Below are positions 8,808 through 16,106 of a stretch of 64,000 nt of DNA, one piece after another. How positions within the stretch are numbered: position 1 is the first letter of the stretch; every line of letters starts with the position of its first letter. The notes below the pieces were generated by a model that was given only the letters and a program-made list of their open reading frames with translations, was not told where the DNA came from and did no database searches. The stretch is from Pseudomonas putida. Its GTDB lineage: Bacteria; Pseudomonadota; Gammaproteobacteria; Pseudomonadales; Pseudomonadaceae. The DNA is taken from the NCBI RefSeq assembly GCF_026625125.1, contig NZ_CP113097.1:2790001-2854000 (forward strand), in the 5' to 3' direction. Made by a program: the position numbers and the translations under genes.

Positions 8808-9833
8808 TCAGTGGCTGGCGAACACTTCGCTTTCGCCGTGGGCTTCGAGCAGGCCCAGCAGTTGCCGGCGGATCACCAGGCCTGGCTTGTCCGAGGGCAT
8901 GTGCAGCTCCACACGCCGCCGGGTATCGACGCAGGCGTCCGGGTCGGTGGCCTCAAGGATGTCACGGTCTTCGGCGGTGATCGCCGCGTCCCAGTCGATC
9001 AGCGCCTGGGTCGGGCAGTCGGTCTCGCTGTCATTGCGATAGAGCCACTGCACCAGCATCAGCCGGCCGTCATCGATCGGTGTGGCGCAGTTGTAGATGA
9101 TGTGGTGGATGCCGCTGTCCGGGTACATGCAGCCAAAGCGGCGGGAGAATGGCAGGTAGTAGCGGTTGACCAAGTGGCGCTCGGTGATCGGCGCACGGGT
9201 GCCGGTAATGGCGAAGCTTTCTTCAGGGTTGCGGATGGGCACGCGGGTCTCGGCTTCAAAGCCGTAGTCGGTTTCGCGAAAGTCATAGCTGGCCGGTTGC
9301 GGCTGGTCGAACAGGCCGAAGTTGGCTTTGTGCACGAAGGAAAAATGCGAGTTGTCGAACGAGTTCTCCATTACCCGCAGCGGGCTGGTTTTCCACTCTT
9401 CATAGAACTGGAAGATACGCCGGTAACCGGGGGCGCCGTCTTCGGGGAAGTCGGGGATCGGCTGCAGCGGATCGTCCAGCGCGACCCAGGCATAGCCATA
9501 CTTTTCCTGGCAATGGTAGGCCTTGACGGCTGCGCCCGGTGGTATCGCCCCCGTGGGGTTCTGCGGGATCTTCACGCAGGCGCCGCTGCAGTCATACTCC
9601 CAGCCGTGGTAGCCGCAGGCGATATTGCCGTCTTCGCTGACAAAGCCCTTGGATAGTTTGGCGGTGCGGTGGCAGCAACGGTCGCGCATCGCTACCGGGG
9701 TGCCGTCGGGGCGCTTCCAGAGGACCAGGGCTTCACCGAGCAACGTGAAGGGTTGTGGCCCGTCGTCCAGCGCCGTCATGGGCAGCAGGGCGTACCAGAA
9801 GCGTCGCAATACAGGTTGTTTGGTGACCAGCAT
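8808..9833 (-). CDS. Rieske non-heme iron oxygenase, alpha-subunit type
   Basis: The protein has 341 residues. The N-terminal Rieske domain has CxH and CxxH ligands (DRCCHR near residue 51, CGYHGWEY near 73). The C-terminal domain has the mononuclear iron motif ENSFDNSHFSFVH (D-x2-H-x4-H). It resembles the short, self-standing Rieske oxygenases that include N- and O-demethylases and heterocycle hydroxylases; no beta subunit is encoded nearby. Electrons probably come from the PDR/VanB-type reductase at the operon end. The gene lies between those for the binding protein and the ATPase. Purine-type N-demethylation or hydroxylation is possible but not shown. Confidence 0.9.
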   Translation of the reverse strand: MLVTKQPVLRRFWYALLPMTALDDGPQPFTLLGEALVLWKRPDGTPVAMRDRCCHRTAKLSKGFVSEDGNIACGYHGWEYDCSGACVKIPQNPTGAIPPGAAVKAYHCQEKYGYAWVALDDPLQPIPDFPEDGAPGYRRIFQFYEEWKTSPLRVMENSFDNSHFSFVHKANFGLFDQPQPASYDFRETDYGFEAETRVPIRNPEESFAITGTRAPITERHLVNRYYLPFSRRFGCMYPDSGIHHIIYNCATPIDDGRLMLVQWLYRNDSETDCPTQALIDWDAAITAEDRDILEATDPDACVDTRRRVELHMPSDKPGLVIRRQLLGLLEAHGESEVFASH

Positions 9834-9872
9834 GATCCAGTTTCCTCACGGTGTGGGTTGTTGTTACAAGGC

Positions 9873-10886
9873 TCAGCGGCTGGCCGCCTGGACGGTGTCG
9901 GGCTGCACATTCAGGCCTTGCACGAAGCGAGTGGTGTAGGCTTTCTGCCAAGGGGCCGCGGCGCCGAGCAGGCCGGCCTGGACCATGAAGTCGCGGGTGG
10001 CTTGCCAGCGGGCGTCATTCATCGTGCCGATGCCGTGGCTGGCAGCATCGCCACCGGTGACCAGCTGGTATTGCTTGAGCGTCGAGACGCCCCAGGCCAG
10101 CAGTTCATCGCTCATGTTGGGGTTGTCGCGCTTGATCAGCGCATTGCCCGCCGCGGGGTTGGCCAGGTAGCGTTTCCAGCCTTCGAGCGAGGCGCGGACA
10201 AAACCGGCGACCCGCTCGGGATGCTGGTCGATGACGTCCTGGCGGGTGACCACGGTGGAGCCGTAGGGCGGGTAACCGGCATCGGCGAACAGGAAGAAGT
10301 TGGGTTTCTGGCCGGCCTTGATGGCCTGGAACAGTTCCGAGCTGGCGTAGGCCTGCTGGGTGGTGTCGGCGCCGGCGAGGAAGGGCTGCAGGTTGAAGGT
10401 GTAGGGCCGTGCCTGGTTGTCCTCGAGCTGGTACTTGCCCTTGAGCCAGGGCCACCAGGTCTGCTGGCCGGACGTAGAGACCAGCACCTGCTTGTTCTTC
10501 AGGCCGTCCAGGCCGTTGACATCGGCGTGCGTCATCAAGCCCTGCGGGTCACCCTGGAAGGGTGCAGCCACCGCGACCACCGGCAGCCCTTGCTCCACGC
10601 TCTTGAGGATCTGCAGGTCGTAGTTGACGATGAAGTCGGCTTGCTTGCTGACCAGCAACTGCATGCCGTTGACCTGTGGGCCGCCCATGCGGATGGACAC
10701 ATCCAGGCCTTCTTTTTCGTACAAGCCATCGGCCACGGCCTGGTAAAAGCCGCCCTGTTCTGCCTGGGCGTACCAAGAGGTGAGCAACACGACTTTGTCG
10801 TTGGCCATGGCCAGGGAGGCGCTGCTGAACACTGCTGCGCCAAGCAGCGAGCGAAGCGGGTAAGTCAAAGCAAAGCGGTTTTTCAT
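9873..10886 (-). CDS. Periplasmic substrate-binding protein, NMT1/THI5-like
   Basis: This 337-residue protein has a signal peptide (MKNRFALTYPLRSLLGA..., cleavage after about residue 28, LAMA-ND). The mature part has the SsuA/THI5/NMT1 pattern: VVLLTSWYAQAEQGGFYQA and later DGLKNKQVLVSTSGQQTWW. It captures the substrate for the ABC importer encoded downstream. I chose the ATG at 10886 because of the signal peptide and a GGTGGAG ribosome-binding site; the longer open frame upstream has no such start. It is the first gene of the six-gene operon, behind a leader of about 240 nt that begins with the conserved element at 11081-11123. Confidence 0.9.
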   Translation of the reverse strand: MKNRFALTYPLRSLLGAAVFSSASLAMANDKVVLLTSWYAQAEQGGFYQAVADGLYEKEGLDVSIRMGGPQVNGMQLLVSKQADFIVNYDLQILKSVEQGLPVVAVAAPFQGDPQGLMTHADVNGLDGLKNKQVLVSTSGQQTWWPWLKGKYQLEDNQARPYTFNLQPFLAGADTTQQAYASSELFQAIKAGQKPNFFLFADAGYPPYGSTVVTRQDVIDQHPERVAGFVRASLEGWKRYLANPAAGNALIKRDNPNMSDELLAWGVSTLKQYQLVTGGDAASHGIGTMNDARWQATRDFMVQAGLLGAAAPWQKAYTTRFVQGLNVQPDTVQAASR

Positions 10887-11080
10887 GATTGTTCTCCACC
10901 TCGATTCGAAATGCGCCAGGTGTTCGGGAACACGCCAGCGAGGACCGAGCGGAGACAGAACGCAGCAAGAGGAGGGGTGCACAGCATGCAGCAGCCACGG
11001 CTGACACTTCTCTACTTGCCCAGGGCCGGCAGGCCTCGTGCAAATCATCCGCTCGGATGTACGCCCTTTCCAAGGCGCAA

Positions 11081-11123
11081 GAGCAATGCCCCATGCCATG
11101 TCTGGCACTGACCGCTTCTACTC
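11081..11123 (-). promoter_or_regulatory. Conserved structured leader element, copy A
   Basis: Read on the minus strand this 43-nt stretch starts GAGTAGAAGCGGTCAG and ends GGCATTGCTC. A second copy (41 of 43 identical) lies at 11365-11407 in the opposite orientation, so each copy has the same orientation to its own gene. As RNA it can fold: outer GAGUAG with UUGCUC, inner GUC with GGC, and apical GUGCCA with UGGCAU around a GACA loop. It begins within about 2 nt of the start predicted from the sigma-54-like promoter at 11136-11152. It could be a riboswitch, another RNA regulator or a DNA operator. Confidence 0.6.
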
Positions 11124-11135
11124 GAAGGCAGCTCA

Positions 11136-11152
11136 AGCCAGAAGCGTGCCAA
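11136..11152 (-). promoter_or_regulatory. Sigma-54-type (-24/-12) promoter of the ABC/Rieske operon
   Basis: The minus strand reads TTGGCACG-CTTC-TGGCT. It matches the RpoN consensus TGGCACG-N4-TTGCW in the whole -24 element and, with the correct 12-base spacing, in the GC of the -12 element; one base of TTGC differs. The predicted start is near 11125, immediately before leader copy A. An enhancer-binding activator would be required; none is encoded next to it. Confidence 0.6.
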
Positions 11153-11336
11153 TGTGCGGCAACCGCCAAAAACGGGCTGTTCAGGTGCAGGTAGGTGTTG
11201 CGAGGGCAGGACAGTGATCCGGGAAGGTGCAGGGCAGGACTGCCGGGCGCCATTAGAGTGCGCAATCCTTGGGGGTCTGGTACTCAGTAATCCACGAAAT
11301 TGGCCACAATCACCGAACTAGACTGTATTCGATCAG

Positions 11337-11353
11337 TTGGCACGCGCCCTGCT
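11337..11353 (+). promoter_or_regulatory. Sigma-54-type (-24/-12) promoter of the Tsx-like gene
   Basis: The sequence TTGGCACG-CGCC-CTGCT matches the RpoN consensus TGGCACG-N4-TTGCW with a single mismatch in the -12 part and the correct spacing. The predicted start is near 11364, one base before leader copy B. Together with the promoter at 11136-11152 it makes a divergent pair that shares about 180 bp of upstream DNA, where a common activator could bind. Confidence 0.62.
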
Positions 11354-11364
11354 ATGGCACAGTC

Positions 11365-11407
11365 GAGTAGAAGCGGTCAGTGCCAGATATGGCATGGGAC
11401 ATTGCTC
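11365..11407 (+). promoter_or_regulatory. Conserved structured leader element, copy B
   Basis: This is the second copy of the 43-nt leader element. The two differences from copy A fall in the apical loop (GATA versus GACA) and in one inner stem position, changing a U-G pair to U-A, so both copies keep the same fold. It starts at the predicted transcription start of the Tsx-like gene, 124 nt before the start codon, with no ribosome-binding site inside it. The rest of the 644-bp intergenic region (10887-11530) shows no gene I can support. Confidence 0.6.
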
Positions 11408-11530
11408 TGGCGGCAGCACGCCGCACACCCGGCAAGGGTGGCGCCACGGTTTGCAACGTGGCCAGAGGAGAGGTCCGTCCGCTGAATCCCTTGCTGGTGA
11501 ACCTCACCGACCTCGACCCAAGGGATGCCC

Positions 11531-12337
11531 ATGAAACTCACCCCTCTTGCCTGCCTTAGCTACTGCTTCCTGCCCCTCTGTGCCCTGGCCAGTTCCGGCG
11601 CCCAGGCCGGCCCGCTGATGTGGTACGACAATAGCCTGAGCTACCTCTATGGCCACAATTACAAAGTCGACGGCACCGGCAACGACATCCAGCAGACCGT
11701 CACCTTCGAACACGCCAGCGGTTGGAGCTGGGGGGATGTGTTTCTGTTTGTCGACAACAAATGGTCCAACGGGTTGTCGGGCAATGACGGCCATACCTAC
11801 TACGGTGAATTCTCTCCGCGGTTATCGCTGGGTAAGGTCAGCGGACAGAACCTGCGCTTTGGCATCGTCAAGGATGTACTGATCGCCGCCACCTACGAGC
11901 GTGGCGAGGGGCGTAATCGCAAGTACCTGCTGGGGCCTGCCGTGGACTTGACGATCCCGGGGTTCGATCGCTTTTCGCTCAATACCTATTACCGCAAGCC
12001 CGACGGGATTACCGGCAAGGCGTCAGGGCAATGGCAGATCAACCCGACCTGGGCGATGACCCTACCGCTGGGGCGGTCGGACATTCTGTTCGATGGTTAC
12101 CTGGAGTGGTACGTGAATGACGTGGGCAGCAAGGGTACGTCGGATTACGTGGCCAAGAGCTTCCACTTCAATCCGCAGGTCAAATACGACGTCGGCAAGG
12201 CCCTCGGGCACACGCCGAAGCGGTTGTATGCGGGGCTCGAATGGGATTACTGGTCGGACAAGTATGGGATCGAGGACAGCCACGGGTTCCCGACGGATCA
12301 GAATGCAGTAAGTGTACTGGTCAAGGCGCATTTCTGA
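11531..12337 (+). CDS. Tsx/OmpK-like nucleoside-specific outer-membrane channel
   Basis: The protein has 268 residues, with a signal peptide ending near AQAGP and a beta-rich, aromatic C-terminal end (VSVLVKAHF) typical of outer-membrane barrels. The early motif LMWYDNSLSYLYGHNY and the length match the Tsx family of nucleoside-permeable channels. I chose the ATG at 11531 because AAGGGA sits 5 bases before it; an ATG 6 bases upstream overlaps that site. It is transcribed away from the ABC/Rieske operon and shares its leader element, so it probably admits the same nucleoside- or purine-like compound through the outer membrane. Confidence 0.85.
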   Translation: MKLTPLACLSYCFLPLCALASSGAQAGPLMWYDNSLSYLYGHNYKVDGTGNDIQQTVTFEHASGWSWGDVFLFVDNKWSNGLSGNDGHTYYGEFSPRLSLGKVSGQNLRFGIVKDVLIAATYERGEGRNRKYLLGPAVDLTIPGFDRFSLNTYYRKPDGITGKASGQWQINPTWAMTLPLGRSDILFDGYLEWYVNDVGSKGTSDYVAKSFHFNPQVKYDVGKALGHTPKRLYAGLEWDYWSDKYGIEDSHGFPTDQNAVSVLVKAHF

Positions 12338-12386
12338 GAAAACATATTAGGACTGTGACGTATCCCGTTGTTTCCAAATGAGTATT

Positions 12387-12418
12387 GCATCGAGCGCAGC
12401 ACGGGCTGCGCTCGATGC
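12387..12418 (+). terminator. Perfect 14-bp hairpin after the Tsx-like gene
   Basis: GCATCGAGCGCAGC pairs perfectly with GCTGCGCTCGATGC around an ACGG loop, starting 50 bp after the stop at 12337. No T-run follows, so termination is likely but not certain. Confidence 0.5.
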
Positions 12419-12440
12419 TCACGAGCGCCAAACCGATAAT

Positions 12441-12455
12441 GTTCGATTATCGGGC
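12441..12455 (+). promoter_or_regulatory. Possible PcaR box upstream of the chemoreceptor
   Basis: GTTCGATTATCGGGC matches the P. putida PcaR site GTTCGATAATCGCAC at 12 of 15 positions and has the same orientation to its gene as the exact copy upstream of pcaI. It forms the right arm of a palindrome, CCGATAAT-gttcg-ATTATCGG (12433-12453). A GATAAT at 12435 could serve as -10. The chemoreceptor starts 88 bp downstream. A simple hairpin function is the alternative. Confidence 0.4.
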
Positions 12456-12542
12456 GCTAACGCCCTTTATGCACTCAACCTTCTGATCGACATGCCGAAC
12501 GTAATGGGTAGTACATCCCACTGCCATCCGGATACGTCCCCC

Positions 12543-14165
12543 ATGCGCCTGCGCCATCTCAACATCGCTACTCGCTCTTACCTGAGTTTCAGCCTGATCG
12601 CTGCACTGGTCGTAGTGCTCGGGCTGTTTTCCATCAACAAGATCTCCAGCATGCGCGAAGCGGTGGTGTATACCGAGCAGGTGACCAACGTCGGCACCCG
12701 CTACCTGGGCGAAGTGCGCAGCCACATGCTGGGCCTGCGCATCATCACCATGCGCATGGCCATCGCCCGTGAGCCCGCGCAGTTGGCACCGACCCTGGCG
12801 CGCCTGGAGGTGCTCAAAGGCCTGCTCGACAAGGGTGTAGAGGGCTACGGTGCAGTATTGCCAGCGGCGGGCAAACCGGCCTTTACCGAGATGCAGCACC
12901 TGATCGACGAATACCGTGTGCTGCTCGACCAGTACAAGGCGTTGTCCGAGCAAAACCAGGTAGCCCAGATGCAGACGATGCTTAGTGGCGCCATGCAGGA
13001 CATTTCCAACCGTATCGGTGAGCTATACGACAACCTGGTCAAGTTCAGCAGCGACACCGCCGAACAGCACACCGCCCACGCCCGCGCTGAGTACCAGAGT
13101 GCCCTGTACCTGACCTTCGGTGTGCTTGGCCTGGTGCTGGTGCTGACCATTGGCCTTGCCTGGTTGCTGACCCGTAGTATCGTCAGCCCGCTGCGTGAAG
13201 CCATCGACGTGGCACAGAACATTGCCCAGGGCGACCTTTCCCACACCGTGCATGCCACTGGCCGCGACGAGGCGACCCAGTTGATGCATGCCCTGGCGGC
13301 GATGCAGGCCAGCCTGAAGGACGCCCTGCGGCTGATCGGCGACTCCTCCCATCAGCTGGCTGCGGCCAGTGAACAGATGTCGGCGATTACCCAGCAAACC
13401 TCCCGCGACCTCAACCGGCAGAACGACGAGATCCAGCAAGCGGCGACTGCCGTGACGCAGATGAGCGTGGCGGTGGAAGAGGTGGCGCGTAATACCGTGA
13501 GCACCTCGGAAATCTCCCGTCAGTCCGAAGACGCGGCGCGGCGCGGTCGTCAGCGGGTGGGCGAGGCGATCAGTTCGATCGGCAAGATGAGCCAGGATGT
13601 ACATGAGGCGTCGCGGCAGATCGAAGCGCTGGCGGTGCAGTCGCAGGAAGTGGGCAAGGTGCTCGATGTGATCGGCGCCATTGCCGGGCAGACCAACTTG
13701 CTGGCGCTCAACGCCGCGATCGAGGCGGCGAGGGCGGGTGAAGCGGGGCGCGGCTTTGCCGTGGTGGCAGATGAAGTCCGCGCGCTGGCAGCGCGTACCC
13801 AGACCTCGACACTGGAGATCGAGGAAATGATCAACGCCATTCGCAGCGGCACGGCGCGCGTGGTGGAGTCGATGCACAGCAACAGCCAGCAGGTGGGGCA
13901 TACCCTGCAGGTGGCTGAGTTGGCCGGGCAGGCACTGGATGAGATCACCGATGGTGCGACCACGATCCATGAGCGCAATATGGTGGTGGCCAGTGCCACT
14001 GAAGAACAGGCACAAGTGGCTCGAGAAGTCGATCGTAACCTGTTGAATATTCGGGAACTTGCCGTGCAGACCTCTGAGGGCGCGGACCAGATCAGCACGG
14101 CGAGCCAGGAGCTGGCCAGCTTGTCGATCGGCTTGAACGGGATGATGAAGCGTTTTCAGCTCTGA
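12543..14165 (+). CDS. Methyl-accepting chemotaxis protein, four-helix-bundle sensor
   Basis: This 540-residue protein has an N-terminal membrane segment (about residues 12-32), a periplasmic helical domain of about 155 residues, a second membrane segment (about 190-210), a HAMP domain (ITRSIVSPLREAI region) and a long cytoplasmic signalling coiled coil with the hairpin tip IAGQTNLLALNAAIEAARAG in two parts and the GRGFAVVADEVR motif. It senses a ligand and controls CheA. The ATG at 12543 is the natural start; the frame is open further upstream but lacks the membrane start there. The ligand is unknown. The nearby pcaIJ genes and the PcaR-like box make an aromatic-acid receptor similar to PcaY a reasonable guess. 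Confidence 0.9.
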   Translation: MRLRHLNIATRSYLSFSLIAALVVVLGLFSINKISSMREAVVYTEQVTNVGTRYLGEVRSHMLGLRIITMRMAIAREPAQLAPTLARLEVLKGLLDKGVEGYGAVLPAAGKPAFTEMQHLIDEYRVLLDQYKALSEQNQVAQMQTMLSGAMQDISNRIGELYDNLVKFSSDTAEQHTAHARAEYQSALYLTFGVLGLVLVLTIGLAWLLTRSIVSPLREAIDVAQNIAQGDLSHTVHATGRDEATQLMHALAAMQASLKDALRLIGDSSHQLAAASEQMSAITQQTSRDLNRQNDEIQQAATAVTQMSVAVEEVARNTVSTSEISRQSEDAARRGRQRVGEAISSIGKMSQDVHEASRQIEALAVQSQEVGKVLDVIGAIAGQTNLLALNAAIEAARAGEAGRGFAVVADEVRALAARTQTSTLEIEEMINAIRSGTARVVESMHSNSQQVGHTLQVAELAGQALDEITDGATTIHERNMVVASATEEQAQVAREVDRNLLNIRELAVQTSEGADQISTASQELASLSIGLNGMMKRFQL

Positions 14166-14253
14166 CAACCGAGGGATGATGGTCGACATGAGTCGAACCA
14201 TATGCTGACCCACTGGTCAGGATATTTACCTATCCAGCACTAGAGAGGTCAGC

Positions 14254-14487
14254 ATGCACACGTACAACCTGACGTACCTGTTCAAGGGCGAACCGCGTGA
14301 TCACCGTTTCGAGCTCAAACAGCACGGGCTTTCGCTTCATGAAGCCGCGTTGCATTTGATTGTGTTGCATTACGGGGATGGCGAAAACAGCCTGGTGATG
14401 CCAGCTGCAGATGCCTCCCCGACGGAGATTCTGCAGCAGGCCAAATCGCTTGAGATAACCCAAGTCGAAGTACATCCAGGCGAGTAA
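14254..14487 (+). CDS. Small conserved hypothetical protein
   Basis: This 77-residue acidic protein has no signal peptide or membrane segment. I do not recognise a family. It begins MHTYNLTYLFKGEPRDHRF and contains a predicted helix around HGLSLHEAALHLI. Its ATG at 14254 follows AGAGAGGTC, a good ribosome-binding site. It stands alone between the chemoreceptor and a convergent small gene, and its codon use looks like that of its neighbours. Its function is unknown. Confidence 0.6.
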   Translation: MHTYNLTYLFKGEPRDHRFELKQHGLSLHEAALHLIVLHYGDGENSLVMPAADASPTEILQQAKSLEITQVEVHPGE

Positions 14488-14520
14488 GCGTGGTCGGCGG
14501 GTTGCGCGCGTGCAGGCTGC

Positions 14521-14712
14521 TCAGCCTGCCTTCAAGCCGGCCAACTGCTGCTGAAGCTCGGCGAGCAACCGCCGACCCGCTGCTTCCACCAGGTCCCCGT
14601 ACTGAGCGATGGCATTACACTCCCGGCAGGTGACAATCGATTTTCTGTGGAGCCTGCCGGGCTTTACCAAATCTTGCCCACCGCACGTGAGGCATTTCAG
14701 GGTGACACTCAT
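14521..14712 (-). CDS. Small zinc-ribbon protein
   Basis: This 63-residue protein has CLTCGG near residue 6 and CREC near residue 29, a CxxC...CxxC pair that probably binds zinc, followed by a short leucine-rich helix (LLAELQQQLAGL). The ATG at 14712 has GAGAGG 6 bases upstream; an ATG 15 bases further upstream overlaps that site. It converges on the previous small gene. The role is unknown; similar small ribbons occur as accessory or nucleic-acid-binding proteins. Confidence 0.55.
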   Translation of the reverse strand: MSVTLKCLTCGGQDLVKPGRLHRKSIVTCRECNAIAQYGDLVEAAGRRLLAELQQQLAGLKAG

Positions 14713-14806
14713 GATCTTCCTCTCCATGGAACATGCGCAGGATCCTTCACTGCGTTTTTGTCGCGGCTGGCAATGATGATGCGGTACATGGAGTGGTCAA
14801 GTGGGT

Positions 14807-14871
14807 AAAACGTTCCTTCCGAAAGCAACTAAAGCAGAGCGGGCCCTTCAAAAGTTGCCAGGGAACGTTTT
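14807..14871. repeat. Nested inverted repeat
   Basis: AAAACGTTCC at 14807-14816 is the exact complement of GGAACGTTTT at 14862-14871, and GCAACT (from 14825) pairs with AGTTGC (from 14853) inside it. The result is a long imperfect cruciform or RNA hairpin whose 3' end lies 40 bp before the GTG start of the VOC protein. It may be a 5' leader structure or operator. The rest of the 183-bp intergenic region shows nothing I recognise. Confidence 0.45.
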
Positions 14872-14910
14872 GCGCGTCACCAAGACCCCAACAGAACCGG
14901 AGATCGCGAA

Positions 14911-15288
14911 GTGATTGACCATCTGGACCACCTGGTACTGACCACCGTCGATGTCGATGCATGTAAAGATTTCTATGGCCGCGTGCTCGGCATGCGCCTG
15001 GAAACCTTCGGCCAAGGACGCTTGGCGTTCTGCTACGGCAATCAGAAGATCAATGTACATGTGCGGGGGCATGAGTTCGAGCCCAAAGCTCATCTGCCTG
15101 TTCCGGGCGCATTGGACCTGTGCTTCATCGCCAGTGTCAGCCTGGAAGCGGTCATCGCGCAGCTGGAACGTCAGCGTTGGCCGATCATCGAGGGGCCGAT
15201 TCAGCGAACCGGTGCGACCGGGCCTATCCGTTCCGTGTACGTGCGCGACCCGGATCTCAACCTGATCGAGATTTCCGAGCAGTTGTGA
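14911..15288 (+). CDS. VOC-family (glyoxalase/dioxygenase fold) protein
   Basis: This 125-residue protein has the vicinal-oxygen-chelate pattern of two beta-alpha-beta-beta-beta units: DHLDHLVLTTVDVDACKDFY at the start and YVRDPDLNLIEISE at the end. Likely metal ligands are the early histidine in DHLVL, the residues around INVHVRGHEF, and the final glutamate of LIEIS. The GTG start at 14911 has GGAG about 8 bases upstream. The family includes glyoxalase I, fosfomycin-resistance enzymes and extradiol dioxygenases; the substrate here is unknown. Confidence 0.8.
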   Translation: MIDHLDHLVLTTVDVDACKDFYGRVLGMRLETFGQGRLAFCYGNQKINVHVRGHEFEPKAHLPVPGALDLCFIASVSLEAVIAQLERQRWPIIEGPIQRTGATGPIRSVYVRDPDLNLIEISEQL

Positions 15289-15456
15289 CTCAAGCTGGCA
15301 GTGGGCGATGCAGGCGTCACCAAGCGTGGCGAGAGGCGCGCCCGGCAAGCGGGCGCAGAAGGCTGAAAAGGCGGGCTGGTCTATCGCAGTACGACGGCGC
15401 CACGGCGGCAACGGGCTTCTCGGCCCCTTCGCCGCCAGGCGGATACAGGCAGCAGC

Positions 15457-16098
15457 TTACTTGATCAGCGGCACGCCACTGAGCTTCTGCAACTCGTCGA
15501 AGTCGATGTCAGCGCAGATCTCTACCACTTTCAGGCCGTCGGAGGTCACTTCCAGCACGGCCAGGTCGGTGTAGATGCGGCTGACGCAGCCGATACCGGT
15601 CAGCGGGTACGTGCACTCAGGCACGATCTTGCTTTCGCCTGTCTTGGTCAGGTGGTCCATCATCACGAACACCTGGCGCGCGCCGGTGGCCAGGTCCATC
15701 GCGCCGCCTACGGCCGGGATCGAACCCTCAGCGCCGGTGTGCCAGTTGGCCAGGTCACCTTTGACCGACACCTGGAAGGCGCCCAGAACGGCGATGTCCA
15801 GGTGGCCGCCACGCATCATCGAGAAGGAGTCGGCGTGGTGGAAGAACGCACCCCCGGTGAGCAGGGTCACGTGCTGCTTGCCGGCGTTGATCAGGTCATC
15901 GTCTTCCTCGCCCGGCGCGGGGCTCGGGCCCATGCCCAGCAAGCCGTTTTCGCTGTGCAGAAACACTTCCTTGTCGCCCAGGTAGTTGGCCACCAGCGTT
16001 GGCGCGCCGATGCCCAGATTCACATACGCGCCTTCCTGGATGTCTGCGGCCACACGCTGGGCCATCTGGGTGCGGGAAAGTTTTGTGGTAATGGTCAT
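15457..16098 (-). CDS. pcaJ: 3-oxoadipate CoA-transferase subunit B
   Basis: This 213-residue protein carries the CoA-transferase catalytic glutamate in HSENGLLGMG (about residue 50) and matches PcaJ in length and sequence. With PcaI it moves CoA from succinyl-CoA to 3-oxoadipate, the penultimate step of the beta-ketoadipate pathway for protocatechuate and catechol. It lies 8 bp downstream of pcaI in the same operon. The 168 bp between its stop and the VOC gene hold only a GC-rich stretch without a clear T-run. Confidence 0.95.
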   Translation of the reverse strand: MTITTKLSRTQMAQRVAADIQEGAYVNLGIGAPTLVANYLGDKEVFLHSENGLLGMGPSPAPGEEDDDLINAGKQHVTLLTGGAFFHHADSFSMMRGGHLDIAVLGAFQVSVKGDLANWHTGAEGSIPAVGGAMDLATGARQVFVMMDHLTKTGESKIVPECTYPLTGIGCVSRIYTDLAVLEVTSDGLKVVEICADIDFDELQKLSGVPLIK

Positions 16099-16106
16099 GG
16101 CAGGCC

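Noticed and set aside
11383..11405. TGGCATG-n5-TTGC inside the leader copies as a sigma-54 promoter
   Set aside because: The distance between GG and GC is 13, not the strict 12. The elements at 11136-11152 and 11337-11353 fit better and place the start at the leader.
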